Assembly: GCF_000443995.1 (NCBI RefSeq)
Contig: NZ_AUMC01000010.1
Location: forward strand, 62,001-126,000
Length of the DNA stretch: 64,000 bases
From: Bacteriovorax sp. BAL6_X
Lineage (GTDB): Bacteria; Bdellovibrionota; Bacteriovoracia; Bacteriovoracales; Bacteriovoracaceae
Direction: 5' to 3'
Part shown: positions 17,357-28,093 of the stretch, piece by piece
Layout of the letters: each line of letters opens with the position of its first letter
Numbering within the stretch: the first letter of the stretch is position 1
Notes under the pieces: model-generated
The model's input: only the letters and a program-made list of their open reading frames with translations
Told to the model about the DNA's origin: nothing
Databases searched by the model: none
Translations under genes and position numbers: made by a program

Positions 17357-18259
17357 GTGGATATTAATTATTTTAATCGTTATACAAATCAAATGGAAGT
17401 GGAGAAAGTTTACGGAGATTCCGCAATCAACTTCTTGTATGGAAATCCGCTTGGAAAGCTGATATCTGGTGCAATTACTTCATCAATCGTCTCTTGTATG
17501 TATGGCGAAATTCAAAATATGAATTTTACTAAAAATAAGATTCCAAAATTTGTTAAAGATTACCAGATCAATATGGATGAGTTTTTACCAACTGAAGGGC
17601 GCTCTAAGGATGATCCCTATGGAAGCTTTAATGAATTTTTTATACGTAGATTTAAAGATGGAAAGAGGCCATTTCTTGATGAAGCTGATTCGATGTCGGC
17701 TTTTGCTGAAGCTAGATATTTTGGATACGAGTCAATTACTAACCAAGTAAAGATTCCAGTTAAAGGTAAATTCTTAAATTCAACTGAATTACTACAAAAT
17801 GCAAAGTGGGAGAGAATTTTTGAAGATGGGCCACTTTTACTCGCAAGATTATGCCCTGTCGATTATCACAGATTTCACTATCCTCTTGATGGAGAAGTTA
17901 TTGATTATTACAAGATTGGTGGTGGATACCACTCTGTCAATCCACTTGCTCTTCGTAAAAAGAATGATATTTTCAGTACGAATATTCGCGAAGTGACAGT
18001 AATGGAAACGAAAGAGTTTGGTAAAATTGCTTACGTAGAAGTTGGGGCAACAATGGTAGGCCGTATTGTTCAATCAAGTGAGTTAGCAACATTTTCAAGA
18101 GGTGATGAAAAAGGTTACTTCTTATTTGGTGGCTCAACAGTTATTGTTATTGGCGAAAAGGGGAAGTGGACGCCTACTTCAGATATTTTGAATAATACTA
18201 AAAATGGTATTGAAACTTATATTCATTTGGCCGATAAAGTAGCACAAACTGGAAAGTGA
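17357..18259 (+). CDS. psd: Phosphatidylserine decarboxylase proenzyme
   Basis: About 300 residues; makes phosphatidylethanolamine from phosphatidylserine at the inner membrane. The self-cleavage motif is GGST in YFLFGGSTVIVI near the C-terminus; the serine becomes the pyruvoyl group. DYHRFHYP carries the conserved histidines. The N-terminal block YFNRYTNQMEVEKVYGD matches the usual start of the family, which supports a GTG start at 17357 preceded by GAGG, rather than an upstream ATG at 17264 whose extra 31 residues look non-coding. The 3' end overlaps the convergent EEP gene by 37 bases, unusual for two conserved genes. Confidence 0.93.
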   Translation: MDINYFNRYTNQMEVEKVYGDSAINFLYGNPLGKLISGAITSSIVSCMYGEIQNMNFTKNKIPKFVKDYQINMDEFLPTEGRSKDDPYGSFNEFFIRRFKDGKRPFLDEADSMSAFAEARYFGYESITNQVKIPVKGKFLNSTELLQNAKWERIFEDGPLLLARLCPVDYHRFHYPLDGEVIDYYKIGGGYHSVNPLALRKKNDIFSTNIREVTVMETKEFGKIAYVEVGATMVGRIVQSSELATFSRGDEKGYFLFGGSTVIVIGEKGKWTPTSDILNNTKNGIETYIHLADKVAQTGK

Positions 18260-19002
18260 TCTGATGGATAAACTCCGTCAGAACTTTCTTTGTGAAGATG
18301 TATCTGCTCACATTTTAATAAGTCTTTTGAGTGAAGAATCCAGTCGATACGAGAACCACCTTCGCGGAAGCCATTAAAGCTATGGTGACTTTCACACTCT
18401 TCGTGTCCCAAATCAATCCATGGGTCAGTTAGATTTAGCTTACTTTCATTTAATTCTTTTCTAACTCTTTCAAATGGAGATTCATTAAAGTCACCCGTTA
18501 AAATAAGTGGGTAATCAGCTCTTACTTTTTCTACTTCATTAATAAGTACTTTTATTTGTTCTTGGCGCGTACTTGACTCGAGATGATCTAAATGTGCGTT
18601 AACAAAGAAGTAATGCTTTCCATTTTCTTTTGCCTTTAAAATTGCCCATGTGCATAGTCTTGGAAAGGCACTTCCAAATGATTTTGATGCTGCAATATAA
18701 GGAGTTTCAGAAAGCCAAATATCTCCAGAGTTAATTAGTTCAAATATTTCTGGGCGATAATATAGAGAAGGATACATTCGATCTTCAATCCATTCTCGAT
18801 TTGTATCAATGATCTCTAGTCCATCTAGAAGTTCTTGAAAGTCTCTAAGCTGAGGCTCCCAGCCTTCTTGAGTTCCAACAACAGCAGGTCGATAGTTGTT
18901 TAGTGCATTTGCAAGAATGACACGTCTTCCATCCCATGAGTGAACTCCATCGGCCGGATTATTAAAGCGAATATTTGAAGAAATTACAGTGAAATTAAAC
19001 AT
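18223..19002 (-). CDS. Endonuclease/exonuclease/phosphatase (EEP) superfamily hydrolase
   Basis: 259 residues, no signal peptide. The metal and catalytic motifs of the EEP fold are in order: N in SSNIRF, E in VGTQEGW, VNAHLDH, TGDFNESP, RIDWIL and the terminal catalytic YPSDHFP. Members cleave phosphodiester or phosphomonoester bonds in DNA, lipids or sugars; the overall pattern is closest to small bacterial EEP proteins of unknown substrate. Downstream overlap with psd is tail-to-tail. Upstream it is divergent from an HTH-like gene with a palindrome between them. Confidence 0.88.
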   Translation of the reverse strand: MFNFTVISSNIRFNNPADGVHSWDGRRVILANALNNYRPAVVGTQEGWEPQLRDFQELLDGLEIIDTNREWIEDRMYPSLYYRPEIFELINSGDIWLSETPYIAASKSFGSAFPRLCTWAILKAKENGKHYFFVNAHLDHLESSTRQEQIKVLINEVEKVRADYPLILTGDFNESPFERVRKELNESKLNLTDPWIDLGHEECESHHSFNGFREGGSRIDWILHSKDLLKCEQIHLHKESSDGVYPSDHFPVCATLSAK

Positions 19003-19011
19003 ATTCCATTA

Positions 19012-19030
19012 ATGAAAACATATTTTTCAT
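19012..19030. promoter_or_regulatory. Palindrome between the EEP gene and the HTH pair
   Basis: ATGAAAA (19012-19018) and TTTTCAT (19024-19030) are perfect 7-base arms with a 5-base spacer, in the divergent intergenic region. It is a plausible autoregulatory operator for the HTH-like protein that follows. Confidence 0.35.
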
Positions 19031-19116
19031 CAATAGAAAAATAGAAAACTCCAGAATCGACACAAGTGGTTAAAAAATGACTTCTTAATTAAAAACATGC
19101 CTGTTAAGGAGGTTTT

Positions 19117-19419
19117 ATGGTTCAACAAGAACAATTAGTTAAAGAAGTTAGAAAGCGTTTCCCAAAGCATACGTATAAGCAACTAGCTGCGATTTTTGAG
19201 ATGCAAACAACACGTTTGTTTAGATTGATGAATGGTGCAGAAATGAAAACAAGTGAGTACTTTAAAATCAAAGAGAAAATGGAAAATAACTCTTCGGAAT
19301 TGAGCTTATTAATCAAATTTTTAGAAAAACATTCATTTAGTTTAAGTCGTAATGATTGCAATGAAATTGTAAGTAATTTAGAAGAAAAGTTTTTTATCAG
19401 AAAGTTAGCAGGGTTATAG
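19117..19419 (+). CDS. Small helix-turn-helix-like protein
   Basis: 100 residues, all helical and basic. Residues 18-45 (TYKQLAAIFEMQTTRLFRLM) look like an XRE/lambda-repressor type HTH in which QLAAIF is the first helix and TTRLFRLMNG the recognition helix. The C-terminal half may dimerise. Excellent ribosome site (AAGGAGG). Nine bases separate it from a second DNA-binding-like protein, so the two probably work together. The HTH call is by eye. Confidence 0.7.
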   Translation: MVQQEQLVKEVRKRFPKHTYKQLAAIFEMQTTRLFRLMNGAEMKTSEYFKIKEKMENNSSELSLLIKFLEKHSFSLSRNDCNEIVSNLEEKFFIRKLAGL

Positions 19420-19428
19420 GGAGAAGAT

Positions 19429-19923
19429 ATGTCACGTTTATTAATGGTTGAAAGAGCGATACTGGAAGTTTGTGGAAAATCTCAGAAGACAATATTTCAA
19501 ATATCTAATGAGACAGGAATGGATCTTTCTTTAGTTGGAAGTCTTTGTATTCGTTTAAATAAAAAAGGTATTCTACAGAGACAAAGTAGTACTTATTCAA
19601 TCAATAAGGATGCAAATAGTTTGTTAATTGCGAATACCCCTGAGAATATAAAGAAAGAGGTTAACGAAGTATCAAAATCAATGGTCGCTAACTACTTTAA
19701 TCAAAAAAATGATCGTTCCTTAAAATTGCAAAAGGTATATGTTAACAAAACAGAAGAGTTAATTCTTAAATCAATGCTTGATCAATTAAATAGTTTTGTT
19801 GAAGAACTTCAGAAGAGTCACAAAAAGAGTTCGCATAATATTGTAAAGAAACAGAAAGTTATTATGTGGGGGCATGGAAATTATAGTGATTTGATCAATA
19901 GCTCTCTTGCTTTAGCAAAGTAA
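19429..19923 (+). CDS. Winged-helix-like regulator, partner of the preceding gene
   Basis: 164 residues. Residues 5-55 (RAILEVCGKSQKTIFQISN, then SLVGSLCIRLNKKGILQ) have the helix-helix-wing pattern of MarR/Rrf2-like winged helices, where a short hairpin SSTYSIN would be the wing. The middle is a charged helix region and the tail is basic (KKSSHNIVKKQKVIMWG). GGGAGAAG precedes the ATG. No ligand-binding domain is recognised. Co-transcribed with the small HTH gene; targets unknown. Confidence 0.7.
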   Translation: MSRLLMVERAILEVCGKSQKTIFQISNETGMDLSLVGSLCIRLNKKGILQRQSSTYSINKDANSLLIANTPENIKKEVNEVSKSMVANYFNQKNDRSLKLQKVYVNKTEELILKSMLDQLNSFVEELQKSHKKSSHNIVKKQKVIMWGHGNYSDLINSSLALAK

Positions 19924-19933
19924 GTCAAGCTAG

Positions 19934-20332
19934 CTAACCAACATACCCAAACTCGTTAAGCATTTTGGCGACAAGTTCCTTCAATTGATATTTTAAAATT
20001 TTATTTTCGGGAGACAGTGTAGAGCATTCGATATAGCCAATCATTGTTTTAAAATCTGTCTCTCTTTCATTTTCTTTCAGCCATAAATCAAATGTGAGTA
20101 TGGCCTCAATCCAAGCACGAACTGAGTATTGAGTTTTATCGATTAGGCTAAATAAGAGTTCACCATTCTCTTTTTGACTAGGAGAAGATTTTAGATGCTT
20201 TTGTAGGTAACTAAAGATTATTTTCAATTCTTCTTCTGAGTGAATATTCTCCAATAGTAGACTTAGCCTTGCATCTGAGAGGAAGGCCACCGTGTATTGT
20301 GCTCTGAGTCTTCTAAAATACTTTTCAATCAT
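19934..20332 (-). CDS. Unknown helical protein
   Basis: About 132 residues, cytoplasmic, predominantly helical (EEELKIIFSYLQKHLKS, TQYSVRAWIEAILTFDLWL), possibly a helical-repeat fold. I recognise no family. The start at 20332 is chosen because AGG lies four bases before the ATG; a TTG at 20353 would add seven residues. It is convergent with the winged-helix gene and divergent from the exporter gene. Confidence 0.65.
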   Translation of the reverse strand: MIEKYFRRLRAQYTVAFLSDARLSLLLENIHSEEELKIIFSYLQKHLKSSPSQKENGELLFSLIDKTQYSVRAWIEAILTFDLWLKENERETDFKTMIGYIECSTLSPENKILKYQLKELVAKMLNEFGYVG

Positions 20333-20413
20333 AATACCTAACATGGTGTGCAAACTAGTTATTTTGTTCTAAACTAGCAAAGTTAATTATATCTAATTTA
20401 GCAAGGGTTTTTC

Positions 20414-22126
20414 ATGATTGAAACTATTAAAAATATATGGCCATTGATCCATCGCCATCGTGCCAGAGTTATCGGAAGTATGATTTTCGGTATTGGTATG
20501 GCACTTATTAAAGGTGGTCAGATGGCACTTATCAATCCACTTTTTACAAAGGGTCTTTCTCCAGAGTCGACGCTCGAAGAAATTCTAGGGATTGTAGGCC
20601 TTGCTTGTCTACTTGCTCTTATTAACTTACCAGTACGATTCTTTCATTTTTACTGGATGCAATTTGCGATGAACGATGCAGTTTGTGAAATTAGAACTAA
20701 GATATATTCAAAGATTCAAGATATTCCAATTTCTTTTTATACAACAACAAAACAAGGTGATGTTATTTCAACGATCTTAAATGATACGATGATTTACTCT
20801 CAAGGTATTAGTGGCCTTCTTACTTTAATTAGGGAGCCAATCACATTAATTGTTTTATTAGGATATGCATTCTACTTAGATTGGCAGCTTACTCTCGTTA
20901 CATTTGCGCTTCTTCCAATTATGCTTTTAATTTTTGGATTCTTTGGAAAAAGAGTTAAGGCACACCAAGCAGATGTACAATCTAGACTTTCAGATATGAC
21001 TCATGTTATTGGCGAAGGTGTTGGAGGACAAAAAATTATAAAGGCCTTCAACCTTCAGGATTATACAAGAAACTTTTTCAAGTCTTATCAAAATGATTTC
21101 TTTCGTTTTCAAATGAAAGCAGAAGTCATGAGGCAGCTTTCACATCCCCTTGTTGAGTTTATGACAACATTAATTCTTTCTTCAGTTATTGTTTTTGCTC
21201 AAGTGAAAATCACTGGTAATGCGATGACAACAGGGGAATTTATTACTTTTATTGCTATCATGGCGATGATTCAAGATCCGATTAGAAAAACGAATGAAGC
21301 GAATCTTAAGATTAGCCAGGCCCAAGCAGCAGAAAAGCGTATCTTCAAATTTTTAAAGGTAGATAATGAAGAGGATGGGGGAATAAAAGAGCACACTGAG
21401 TTAAGTGATAAAATTTCATTTAAGAACTTAGACTTTTCTTATGGTGATCATCAGGTAATAAACGATTTAAGTTTTGATATTAATAAAGGAGAGAAGGTTG
21501 CGCTAGTTGGTCTTTCTGGTTCTGGGAAATCAACACTAATTAATGTTCTTCTTGGCCTATACCCAGTTAAAAAGGGAAGTTATAAGATTGATGGTGCAGA
21601 CTCTAGTGAGTTCACTTTAAAGTCTCTACGTCACTATTTCGGCCTTGTATCACAAGATATCTTTCTATTTAACACAACGGTAAGAGAAAACTTAACTCTT
21701 GGTAAGGAAGTTAGTGAAGCGCAAATCCAAGAAGCATTGAAAGTTGCTCATGCGACAGATTATATAAATGAGCTTCCAAGTGGACTTGAAACGGTTATTG
21801 GAGATCGTGGCTTAAGACTTTCTGGAGGACAGGCCCAACGTCTGACAATTGCTCGTGCATACCTACAAAATAATGATGTCTTCTTATTCGATGAAGCAAC
21901 TTCTGCTCTTGATAATGAATCAGAAAAGGTTGTGCAGCAGTCTCTTAATGAGCTTGCTAAAAATAAAACAGTTGTAGCAGTAGCGCACAGGCTTTCAACG
22001 ATTCAAAATTATGACAAAATCATTGTTTTAAAAGATGGAAGAATGATTGAACAAGGTCGCCATGAGGAATTAATGACTCTTGGTGGTGAGTATAAGAAAT
22101 TATATGAGTTAAGTGTAAAATCTTAG
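20414..22126 (+). CDS. msbA: MsbA-like ABC exporter (fused membrane and ATPase domains)
   Basis: 570 residues: six membrane helices (about 15-310) and a nucleotide-binding domain (about 335-568) with Walker A GLSGSGKST, signature LSGGQAQR, Walker B VFLFDEATS and the H-loop AVAHR. A homodimeric type IV exporter. MsbA, flipping lipid A-core, is the best guess from overall length and the LVSQDIFLFNTTVRENL Q-loop block, but lipid or drug export by a paralogue cannot be excluded. It is monocistronic with a strong terminator. Confidence 0.88.
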   Translation: MIETIKNIWPLIHRHRARVIGSMIFGIGMALIKGGQMALINPLFTKGLSPESTLEEILGIVGLACLLALINLPVRFFHFYWMQFAMNDAVCEIRTKIYSKIQDIPISFYTTTKQGDVISTILNDTMIYSQGISGLLTLIREPITLIVLLGYAFYLDWQLTLVTFALLPIMLLIFGFFGKRVKAHQADVQSRLSDMTHVIGEGVGGQKIIKAFNLQDYTRNFFKSYQNDFFRFQMKAEVMRQLSHPLVEFMTTLILSSVIVFAQVKITGNAMTTGEFITFIAIMAMIQDPIRKTNEANLKISQAQAAEKRIFKFLKVDNEEDGGIKEHTELSDKISFKNLDFSYGDHQVINDLSFDINKGEKVALVGLSGSGKSTLINVLLGLYPVKKGSYKIDGADSSEFTLKSLRHYFGLVSQDIFLFNTTVRENLTLGKEVSEAQIQEALKVAHATDYINELPSGLETVIGDRGLRLSGGQAQRLTIARAYLQNNDVFLFDEATSALDNESEKVVQQSLNELAKNKTVVAVAHRLSTIQNYDKIIVLKDGRMIEQGRHEELMTLGGEYKKLYELSVKS

Positions 22127-22135
22127 AAAATACTA

Positions 22136-22163
22136 AAGGCTACCTTAGAAAGGTAGCCTTTTT
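22136..22163. terminator. Bidirectional terminator between msbA and the glycosyltransferase
   Basis: AAGGCTACC (22136-22144) and GGTAGCCTT (22152-22160) around a 7-base loop, T's following on the plus strand. It overlaps the stop codon of the minus-strand gene. Confidence 0.8.
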
Positions 22164-23125
22164 CCTGCTCTAAATGGGTGAATCCACTCAGGCTCTACAT
22201 CATTAAGTTTTTTTCCTGACATAACAATTTCATACTTTTCAATAAAGTCAGAAGTGAATCTTTCCATTGAGAAGTTTTTGATTGCATAGTTTCGAATAAA
22301 GTCACGATCATAGACATCCTTTGTTGTATTAAAGTATTCAATGATCTCTTCGTGAGAGTAGAATGTACGGCCTGTGCCAGGGGCAATTAAATCAGGTAGT
22401 GAACCAAAGCTTGAGCCAAAGACAGGTAGCCCTTGAGTCATCGCTTCGATGATAGCAAGACCGAAAGGCTCATGCCAACGAACAGCAAAGAGAAGGGCAT
22501 CACACTGTCGCATATAATCTAACTTCTCTTGGCCACCAACCATGCCATGGTTGTGAATTAAAGGGTGCCAACCAAAGAACTTAGAACCACCACCACAAAT
22601 GTGGAGGTGCTTGTTTGTTTGTCTTGCAATCTTTACTGATTGTTGAAGGTTCTTTACTCGCCAAGAAGCCTTTGCAAGAAAGAGTAGGCTTTTGATTTCA
22701 GAAATCTTACTTTCTTTATAAACGGCCGGATATTCATTCATATCAAGGCAGTTGTTTACATAGCTTGTTGAGCCGTGGTGGCGGGCATGAGATTTTGAAA
22801 CAAATACTGTATTTAAATCAAATTTTTCACCTGGAAAGCCATTCCCTCCGATATTAATAACGTAAGGAATATCAAGTTCAACTTTTATATTATCGAAACC
22901 ATGAATAACATCGATATTGTCTGGTACGAATTTTTGCCATTCCTCAATCTTTTCACATGCAATATGATTAATTCCATATTCTGCTACTTGGCTTTGTTCT
23001 GGGCCAATAAAGGTAACTTGGTGACCAAATTTAATTAATTCTTTCATGTGCCAAAAGACAAGTCTTTCAACACCACCATAAGTTTTTACTGGTAATACCT
23101 TGTGGTATGGAATACATACGTGCAT
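22145..23125 (-). CDS. Glycosyltransferase family 4-like protein
   Basis: 326 residues with a GT-B fold. The N-terminal glycine-rich YGGVERLVFWH block and the C-terminal donor-binding motif HEPFGLAIIEAMTQGLPV (E-x7-E pattern) are typical of GT4 enzymes, which transfer sugars from nucleotide-sugars to lipids or polysaccharides on the cytoplasmic side of the membrane. Acceptor unknown. It lies nine bases after metH and carries its own ribosome site (AGGATAG), so it is the third gene of the metF-metH transcript although functionally unrelated. Confidence 0.88.
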   Translation of the reverse strand: MHVCIPYHKVLPVKTYGGVERLVFWHMKELIKFGHQVTFIGPEQSQVAEYGINHIACEKIEEWQKFVPDNIDVIHGFDNIKVELDIPYVINIGGNGFPGEKFDLNTVFVSKSHARHHGSTSYVNNCLDMNEYPAVYKESKISEIKSLLFLAKASWRVKNLQQSVKIARQTNKHLHICGGGSKFFGWHPLIHNHGMVGGQEKLDYMRQCDALLFAVRWHEPFGLAIIEAMTQGLPVFGSSFGSLPDLIAPGTGRTFYSHEEIIEYFNTTKDVYDRDFIRNYAIKNFSMERFTSDFIEKYEIVMSGKKLNDVEPEWIHPFRAGKRLPF

Positions 23126-23134
23126 TTTTCTATC

Positions 23135-26100
23135 CTATAGTATTGGCCTAAGCCATTTCTTTGTTGTTTCTATGTCCTGACCTTTGGCCTTTGAGTAAAG
23201 CTCAATTTGGTCTTGGGCAATATTTAAAATATTAAAGTACTTAGCACAAGGATTAAAGAATATGTAGCCCGAAACTGAGCTTGCTGGATACATAGCGAAA
23301 TTTTCAGTTAGGTATGCTCCTGTATTCTCTTTGACATTCATATAATCCCATAACTTTGATTTTTCGGTATGATCTGGGCATGCTGGATAACCTGCAGCAG
23401 GTCGAATTCCTGTGTATTTTTCTTTAATAAGCTCATCAAGTGAGAACTTGCGTTCTTCTTCAATTCCACACATTTGGCGTGCTCTTTCATGAATTAACTC
23501 TGCGTATGCCTCTGCTAGGCGATCACCGACTGCCTTAATCATAATAGATGTATAGTCATCACCCTTATCTTCAAAACTCTTAGCATATTTCTCGACTTCA
23601 TCACCCATTGTGACAACAAAGGAACCGATGTAGTCCTGCTTTTCTCCCTGCGGAAGAATATAATCAGCAAGAGATAGGTAAGGGCGATCTTTTTGTGTTT
23701 TTTCTTTTTGTTGTCTTAAAAAATTAAAGGTACCAAATTCATTCTTATCTTCATCGAGAAGAATAACTGATTCATCTTTTGAATAAGCTGGCCAAAAGCT
23801 TAAAACTGCTTTTGGTGAGAAACGTTTATTATCAATAATGTCATCAAGAATATTTTGTGCTTCATCGTAAAGTTTCTTTGCTTCTTCTCCATAATCTTTA
23901 TGAGACAAGATATGAGGATAGAGCCCTTTTAATTCCCAAGTCCAAAAGAAAGGAGACCAGTCGATATACTTTGCAATTTCTGATACGCTAATATCCTCAA
24001 ACTTCTGAGTTCCAATAAATGGAGGAGTGAATTGGACAAAAGTTTTCTCTGGGTCAACTCTTAAGTAATCACGGGCCACTTCTATTGCAATAGTAGCTTG
24101 TCCACTATCTTTTTTATTTTCAAAATATTTTTTTGTTCTTCTTTGTGATTCTTTTAAATCTTTTAAGAATTCGTCCTTTAGCTTTTCACTTAAAAGACTA
24201 TTGCAGATCCCTACCGTTTGCGAGGCATCGCCCACGTGAACAACTGTACTAGTACATTCTGGTGCAATCTTAACTGCGGTGTGAGTTTTGGATGTTGTAG
24301 CTCCTCCAATTAGTACTGGGATTTCGAGGCCCTGACGATTAAATTCAGCAACGTTATAAATCATCTCATCAAGAGAAGGAGTGATCAGTCCACTTAAGCC
24401 GATGAACTTGGCATCATGTTCTTTTGCTGCTTTTATAATATCTTCACAGCTTACCATGACGCCTAAGTCAACGACGTTGTATCCATTACAGGCTAGAACA
24501 ACACCAACAATATTTTTTCCAATATCATGAACGTCACCTTTTACTGTGGCTATTACAAATGTATTCTTTTTACTTTTACCGTCAGCATCCTTTTCCATAT
24601 ATGGCTCAAGGTAAGCAACTGCCTGTTTCATGACACGGGCACTCTTAACAACTTGAGGCAGAAACATTTTTCCTGCTCCAAAAAGGTCTCCAACGACTTT
24701 CATTCCATCCATTAGAGGTCCTTCGATGACATTTAAAGGAATACCTAGTTCTTGCCTTGCTTGTTCAACATCTTCTTCGATAAACTTACCGATACCTTTT
24801 ACAAGTGCGTGAGTAATACGCTCTCCAAGGCTTCCTTCTCGCCAAGTCAAATCATCTTCTTTGGATTTTGATTTTATACCTTTGAATTTTTCAGCATATT
24901 CAATTAAGTCATCAGTCGCATTCTCTGAGCGATTAAAGAGTACATCTTCGATCTTTTTCATAAGCTCAGGTTCTACGTTTTCGTAAACTTCAAGCATTCC
25001 AGCATTTACAATTCCCATGTCTAAACCTGCTTTTATGGCATGGTAGAGAAATGAGCTATGCATTGCTTCGCGAACAATATTGTTACCACGAAATGAAAAA
25101 GATATATTTGAAATACCTCCGCTTGTTAAAGCTCCTGGGCATGTCTCTTTGATTTCTCTTACGGCATCAATGAAGTTGATTGCATAATCATTATGTTCTT
25201 CAATCCCTGTACCAACAGTTAGGACGTTTGGATCAAAAATAATATCAGTTGCAGGGAATCCAACTTCTTCAGTGAGGATCTTGAAGGCACGCTGGCAAAT
25301 TGATACCTTTTCTTCTTTAGAGGCTGCTTGTCCTTTTTCATCAAAGGCCATAACAACAACAGCTGCTCCGTATTGAAGGATTTTTTTTGCATGTTCTTTG
25401 AAAACTTCTTCGCCTTCCTTTAGTGAAATTGAGTTAACAATCCCTTTTCCCTGTATACATTTAAGTCCTTCTTCGATGACATCCCATTTAGATGAGTCAA
25501 TCATAATTGGGACTTTGCAAATGTCAGGCTCAGAAGCGATTAGGTTTAGAAACTTTACCATACAAGCTTTTGAGTCAAGGAGACCTTCATCAAAGTTGAT
25601 ATCGATAATATTGGCACCATTTTCAACTTGTTGACGGGCGATATCCAAAGCAGCTTCAAAGTTTTCTTCACGAATTAGACGTGCAAATCTTGGAGAACCG
25701 GTAACATTTGTGCGTTCTCCGACCATGATAAATGGGCGCTCACCAATATAATCGAGATTAAGAGGCTCTAGACCTGATAATCTTTGATTTTTAGGTAAGA
25801 CATGTTTCTCACGTGGCCTGATATCTTTTAAATGATTATAAATTGCATTGATATGCTCAGGTGTTGTTCCACAACAACCACCAACAATATTGACGAGTCC
25901 TGACTGCGCAAACTCTTCTAACAGCGATGCTGTTTGATTTGGCTTTTCATCATAGCCAGTGTCACTTAGTGGATTAGGTAACCCTGCATTTGGGTAACAA
26001 GAGATTAAGCAGTCTGATACCCTTGATAACTCTTCAATATATGGGCGCATCTCTTTGGCACCAAGAGCACAATTAATTCCAACACTAAAAGGTCTAGCAT

Positions 26101-26809
26101 GTTCAACTGAATTCCAGAAGGCTTCAACAGTTTGTCCTGAAAGCGTTCTTCCAGAAGCATCAGTAATTGTTACTGAAAGCATAATCGGAGTATCAAGATT
26201 ATGATCATTAAGATACTTTCTCATGGCAAAGATGGCCGCTTTCAAATTTAGTGTGTCAAATGAAGTCTCTGCTAAAAGAAGATCAGCACCACCCTCAATA
26301 AGCCCTTTTGTTTGCTCATAGTAGTTGTTCACTAGCTCATCAAATGTAATCCCTCTATAAGCTGGATTGTTTACATCTGGAGAAATTGAAGCGGTTTTAT
26401 TCGTTGGCCCCAGAGCTCCTGCAACAAAACATTTACGCTCAGGGTTTTCTTTCATGAAATCAAGGCATGCCGCTTTCGCAATTTTTGCCGCCTCTACATT
26501 TAGCTCGTAAGCAATTTCACTTAAGTGATAATCATCTTGAGCAATACGAGTCGCCGAAAATGTATTTGTTTCAATAATATCTGAACCAGCAGCTAGGTAT
26601 TTCGTATGGATTTCTTTAATAATTTCTGGCTTAGTCAGGTTCAGTAAATCGTTATTTCCTTTCAAGTCGATTTTTGTTTCTCGGAATCGCTTTCCTCGAA
26701 AATCTTCTTCTGTGAGGTGATACTGTTGAACCATTGTACCCATGGCCCCGTCTAGAAAGAGAATTCTATTCTTTAATATTGATTCGAGTTCTTTATGAAT
26801 ATGTCTCAT
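23135..26809 (-). CDS. metH: Cobalamin-dependent methionine synthase
   Basis: 1224 residues, the full four-module enzyme that methylates homocysteine from methyl-tetrahydrofolate through methylcobalamin. Module 1 (about 1-330) binds homocysteine by zinc: NCALGA and [11 protein letters not shown] carry the cysteines. Module 2 (about 360-620) is the pterin-binding barrel ([12 protein letters not shown]). Module 3 (about 650-900) has the B12 lower-ligand motif [10 protein letters not shown]. Module 4 (about 915-1220) is the SAM-dependent reactivation domain with [15 protein letters not shown]. Its start overlaps the metF stop (TAATG). It explains why a B12 importer would be worth having. Confidence 0.98.
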   Translation of the reverse strand: MRHIHKELESILKNRILFLDGAMGTMVQQYHLTEEDFRGKRFRETKIDLKGNNDLLNLTKPEIIKEIHTKYLAAGSDIIETNTFSATRIAQDDYHLSEIAYELNVEAAKIAKAACLDFMKENPERKCFVAGALGPTNKTASISPDVNNPAYRGITFDELVNNYYEQTKGLIEGGADLLLAETSFDTLNLKAAIFAMRKYLNDHNLDTPIMLSVTITDASGRTLSGQTVEAFWNSVEHARPFSVGINCALGAKEMRPYIEELSRVSDCLISCYPNAGLPNPLSDTGYDEKPNQTASLLEEFAQSGLVNIVGGCCGTTPEHINAIYNHLKDIRPREKHVLPKNQRLSGLEPLNLDYIGERPFIMVGERTNVTGSPRFARLIREENFEAALDIARQQVENGANIIDINFDEGLLDSKACMVKFLNLIASEPDICKVPIMIDSSKWDVIEEGLKCIQGKGIVNSISLKEGEEVFKEHAKKILQYGAAVVVMAFDEKGQAASKEEKVSICQRAFKILTEEVGFPATDIIFDPNVLTVGTGIEEHNDYAINFIDAVREIKETCPGALTSGGISNISFSFRGNNIVREAMHSSFLYHAIKAGLDMGIVNAGMLEVYENVEPELMKKIEDVLFNRSENATDDLIEYAEKFKGIKSKSKEDDLTWREGSLGERITHALVKGIGKFIEEDVEQARQELGIPLNVIEGPLMDGMKVVGDLFGAGKMFLPQVVKSARVMKQAVAYLEPYMEKDADGKSKKNTFVIATVKGDVHDIGKNIVGVVLACNGYNVVDLGVMVSCEDIIKAAKEHDAKFIGLSGLITPSLDEMIYNVAEFNRQGLEIPVLIGGATTSKTHTAVKIAPECTSTVVHVGDASQTVGICNSLLSEKLKDEFLKDLKESQRRTKKYFENKKDSGQATIAIEVARDYLRVDPEKTFVQFTPPFIGTQKFEDISVSEIAKYIDWSPFFWTWELKGLYPHILSHKDYGEEAKKLYDEAQNILDDIIDNKRFSPKAVLSFWPAYSKDESVILLDEDKNEFGTFNFLRQQKEKTQKDRPYLSLADYILPQGEKQDYIGSFVVTMGDEVEKYAKSFEDKGDDYTSIMIKAVGDRLAEAYAELIHERARQMCGIEEERKFSLDELIKEKYTGIRPAAGYPACPDHTEKSKLWDYMNVKENTGAYLTENFAMYPASSVSGYIFFNPCAKYFNILNIAQDQIELYSKAKGQDIETTKKWLRPIL

Positions 26810-27753
26810 TAAAATAAACCTTTTAGAACTTCTGTAACATTTGCACTATCATTCATGACATAAAAGTGAACAGAAGGAACATTGGCATTTAATAACTCTT
26901 CTGTTTGCTTTCTTGCCCACTTAATACCTATCTCTTTAATATGTTCTGGGTTTTCTGTTGCTTCATTAACAAATTCATCAGGAAAGTCGACATAGAAATG
27001 TCTTGGAACATTTGAAAGTTGACCCATACTTTTAATTACTTTTATTCCTGGAACAATTGGACATGTAATACCTGCCTCACGACATTTATCTACGAACTCG
27101 AAATACTTTGAATTATCAAAGAACATCTGAGTTACGATATAATCGGCACCAGCATCAACTTTCTCTTTAAGGTATTTAATATCAGTTGCAAGATTTGGTG
27201 CTTCAAAGTGTTTTTCAGGATAGCCTGCTACACCTACTGAAAAATCGAGAGGTAAGCTATTAGAAATCTCATCAAGGTAGATACCTTTTTTAACGTTATC
27301 AATTTGTTCGACTAAATCTTTTGCATAGAAATTTCTTTGGCGTGAAAGATCATACTTTTTATTGTAGTTAAGTGCATCTCCACGAAGTGCGAGTACGTTG
27401 TGAATTCCAAGGTAGTTTAGCTCAATAAGAGCATCTTCAGTTTCTTCTTTTGTAAATCCTTGAGTCAGAAGGTGAGTTACCGTATCAATCTTAAAGCGAT
27501 TTTGAATGACCCCACAAATACCAACTGTACCTGGGCGCTTTTTATAAATTTTTCTTTCCACTGAACCGTCATTTTTTTCATTGTAATAAGCCCCTGCTGA
27601 ATGGGCCGTTACATCAATCCAGGCCGGATTAAATGGTAAAAGCTGCTTAACAATATCTGTTACGGCCGAAATATTTTTGCCTCTAGGTGGTGGTACAATC
27701 TCAAAACTAAAAAGTGGATTTGTTGCCTTGTCGATATGCTCGATAACTTTCAT
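26809..27753 (-). CDS. metF: 5,10-methylenetetrahydrofolate reductase
   Basis: 314-residue FAD-dependent TIM barrel that makes the methyl-THF used by MetH. Visible motifs are FEIVPPPRG (substrate/catalytic Glu region), [21 protein letters not shown] and [10 protein letters not shown]. The ATG follows AGGAAAA. Overlap of one base with metH supports tight co-translation. Slightly longer than E. coli MetF (296). Confidence 0.96.
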   Translation of the reverse strand: MKVIEHIDKATNPLFSFEIVPPPRGKNISAVTDIVKQLLPFNPAWIDVTAHSAGAYYNEKNDGSVERKIYKKRPGTVGICGVIQNRFKIDTVTHLLTQGFTKEETEDALIELNYLGIHNVLALRGDALNYNKKYDLSRQRNFYAKDLVEQIDNVKKGIYLDEISNSLPLDFSVGVAGYPEKHFEAPNLATDIKYLKEKVDAGADYIVTQMFFDNSKYFEFVDKCREAGITCPIVPGIKVIKSMGQLSNVPRHFYVDFPDEFVNEATENPEHIKEIGIKWARKQTEELLNANVPSVHFYVMNDSANVTEVLKGLF

Positions 27754-28090
27754 TAGTGTATTTTCCTATGTGTAAATTTGATACCTTATTTTAATCATTT
27801 ATGAGCAATAAGAAAAGGCGAGGGCCCCTTTTTCTGGGGCCTTAGGTTAATTCGAATGAATTGGGTAAATGGAATATTTAGATAATTTTGAAGGAAGGAA
27901 TTTAGTTAGTTTTAAACATCATCTATGCTTCAAACTTATAGAGTTTTTAGCCTAGGGGATTATATATTTGGACTTTTTTCACATTTGAAATGAGGGATCT
28001 ATCCCACAATGAAATATATTGCCTATATTCAATTGCTTATGAGTTTCACGTTGGGCCAAAAACTGATATCATTATGTAGTAGAGGATAAT
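27754..28090. other. Divergent intergenic region between metF and the epimerase-like gene
   Basis: 337 bases without a gene. On the minus strand a perfect -10 (TATAAT, 27959-27964) could start metF about 200 bases upstream, leaving a long leader. The leader contains a GC hairpin GGCCCC/GGGGCC (27823-27828, 27836-27841) followed on the minus strand by CTCGCCTTTTC, and a small palindrome AATTC-GAAT-GAATT. I saw none of the conserved cores of SAM or cobalamin riboswitches. Confidence 0.4.
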
Positions 28091-28093
28091 TTG

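Noticed and set aside
18230-18237. GCCGATAA, the FliA -10 sequence
   Set aside because: It lies inside psd coding sequence and has no -35 at the right distance.
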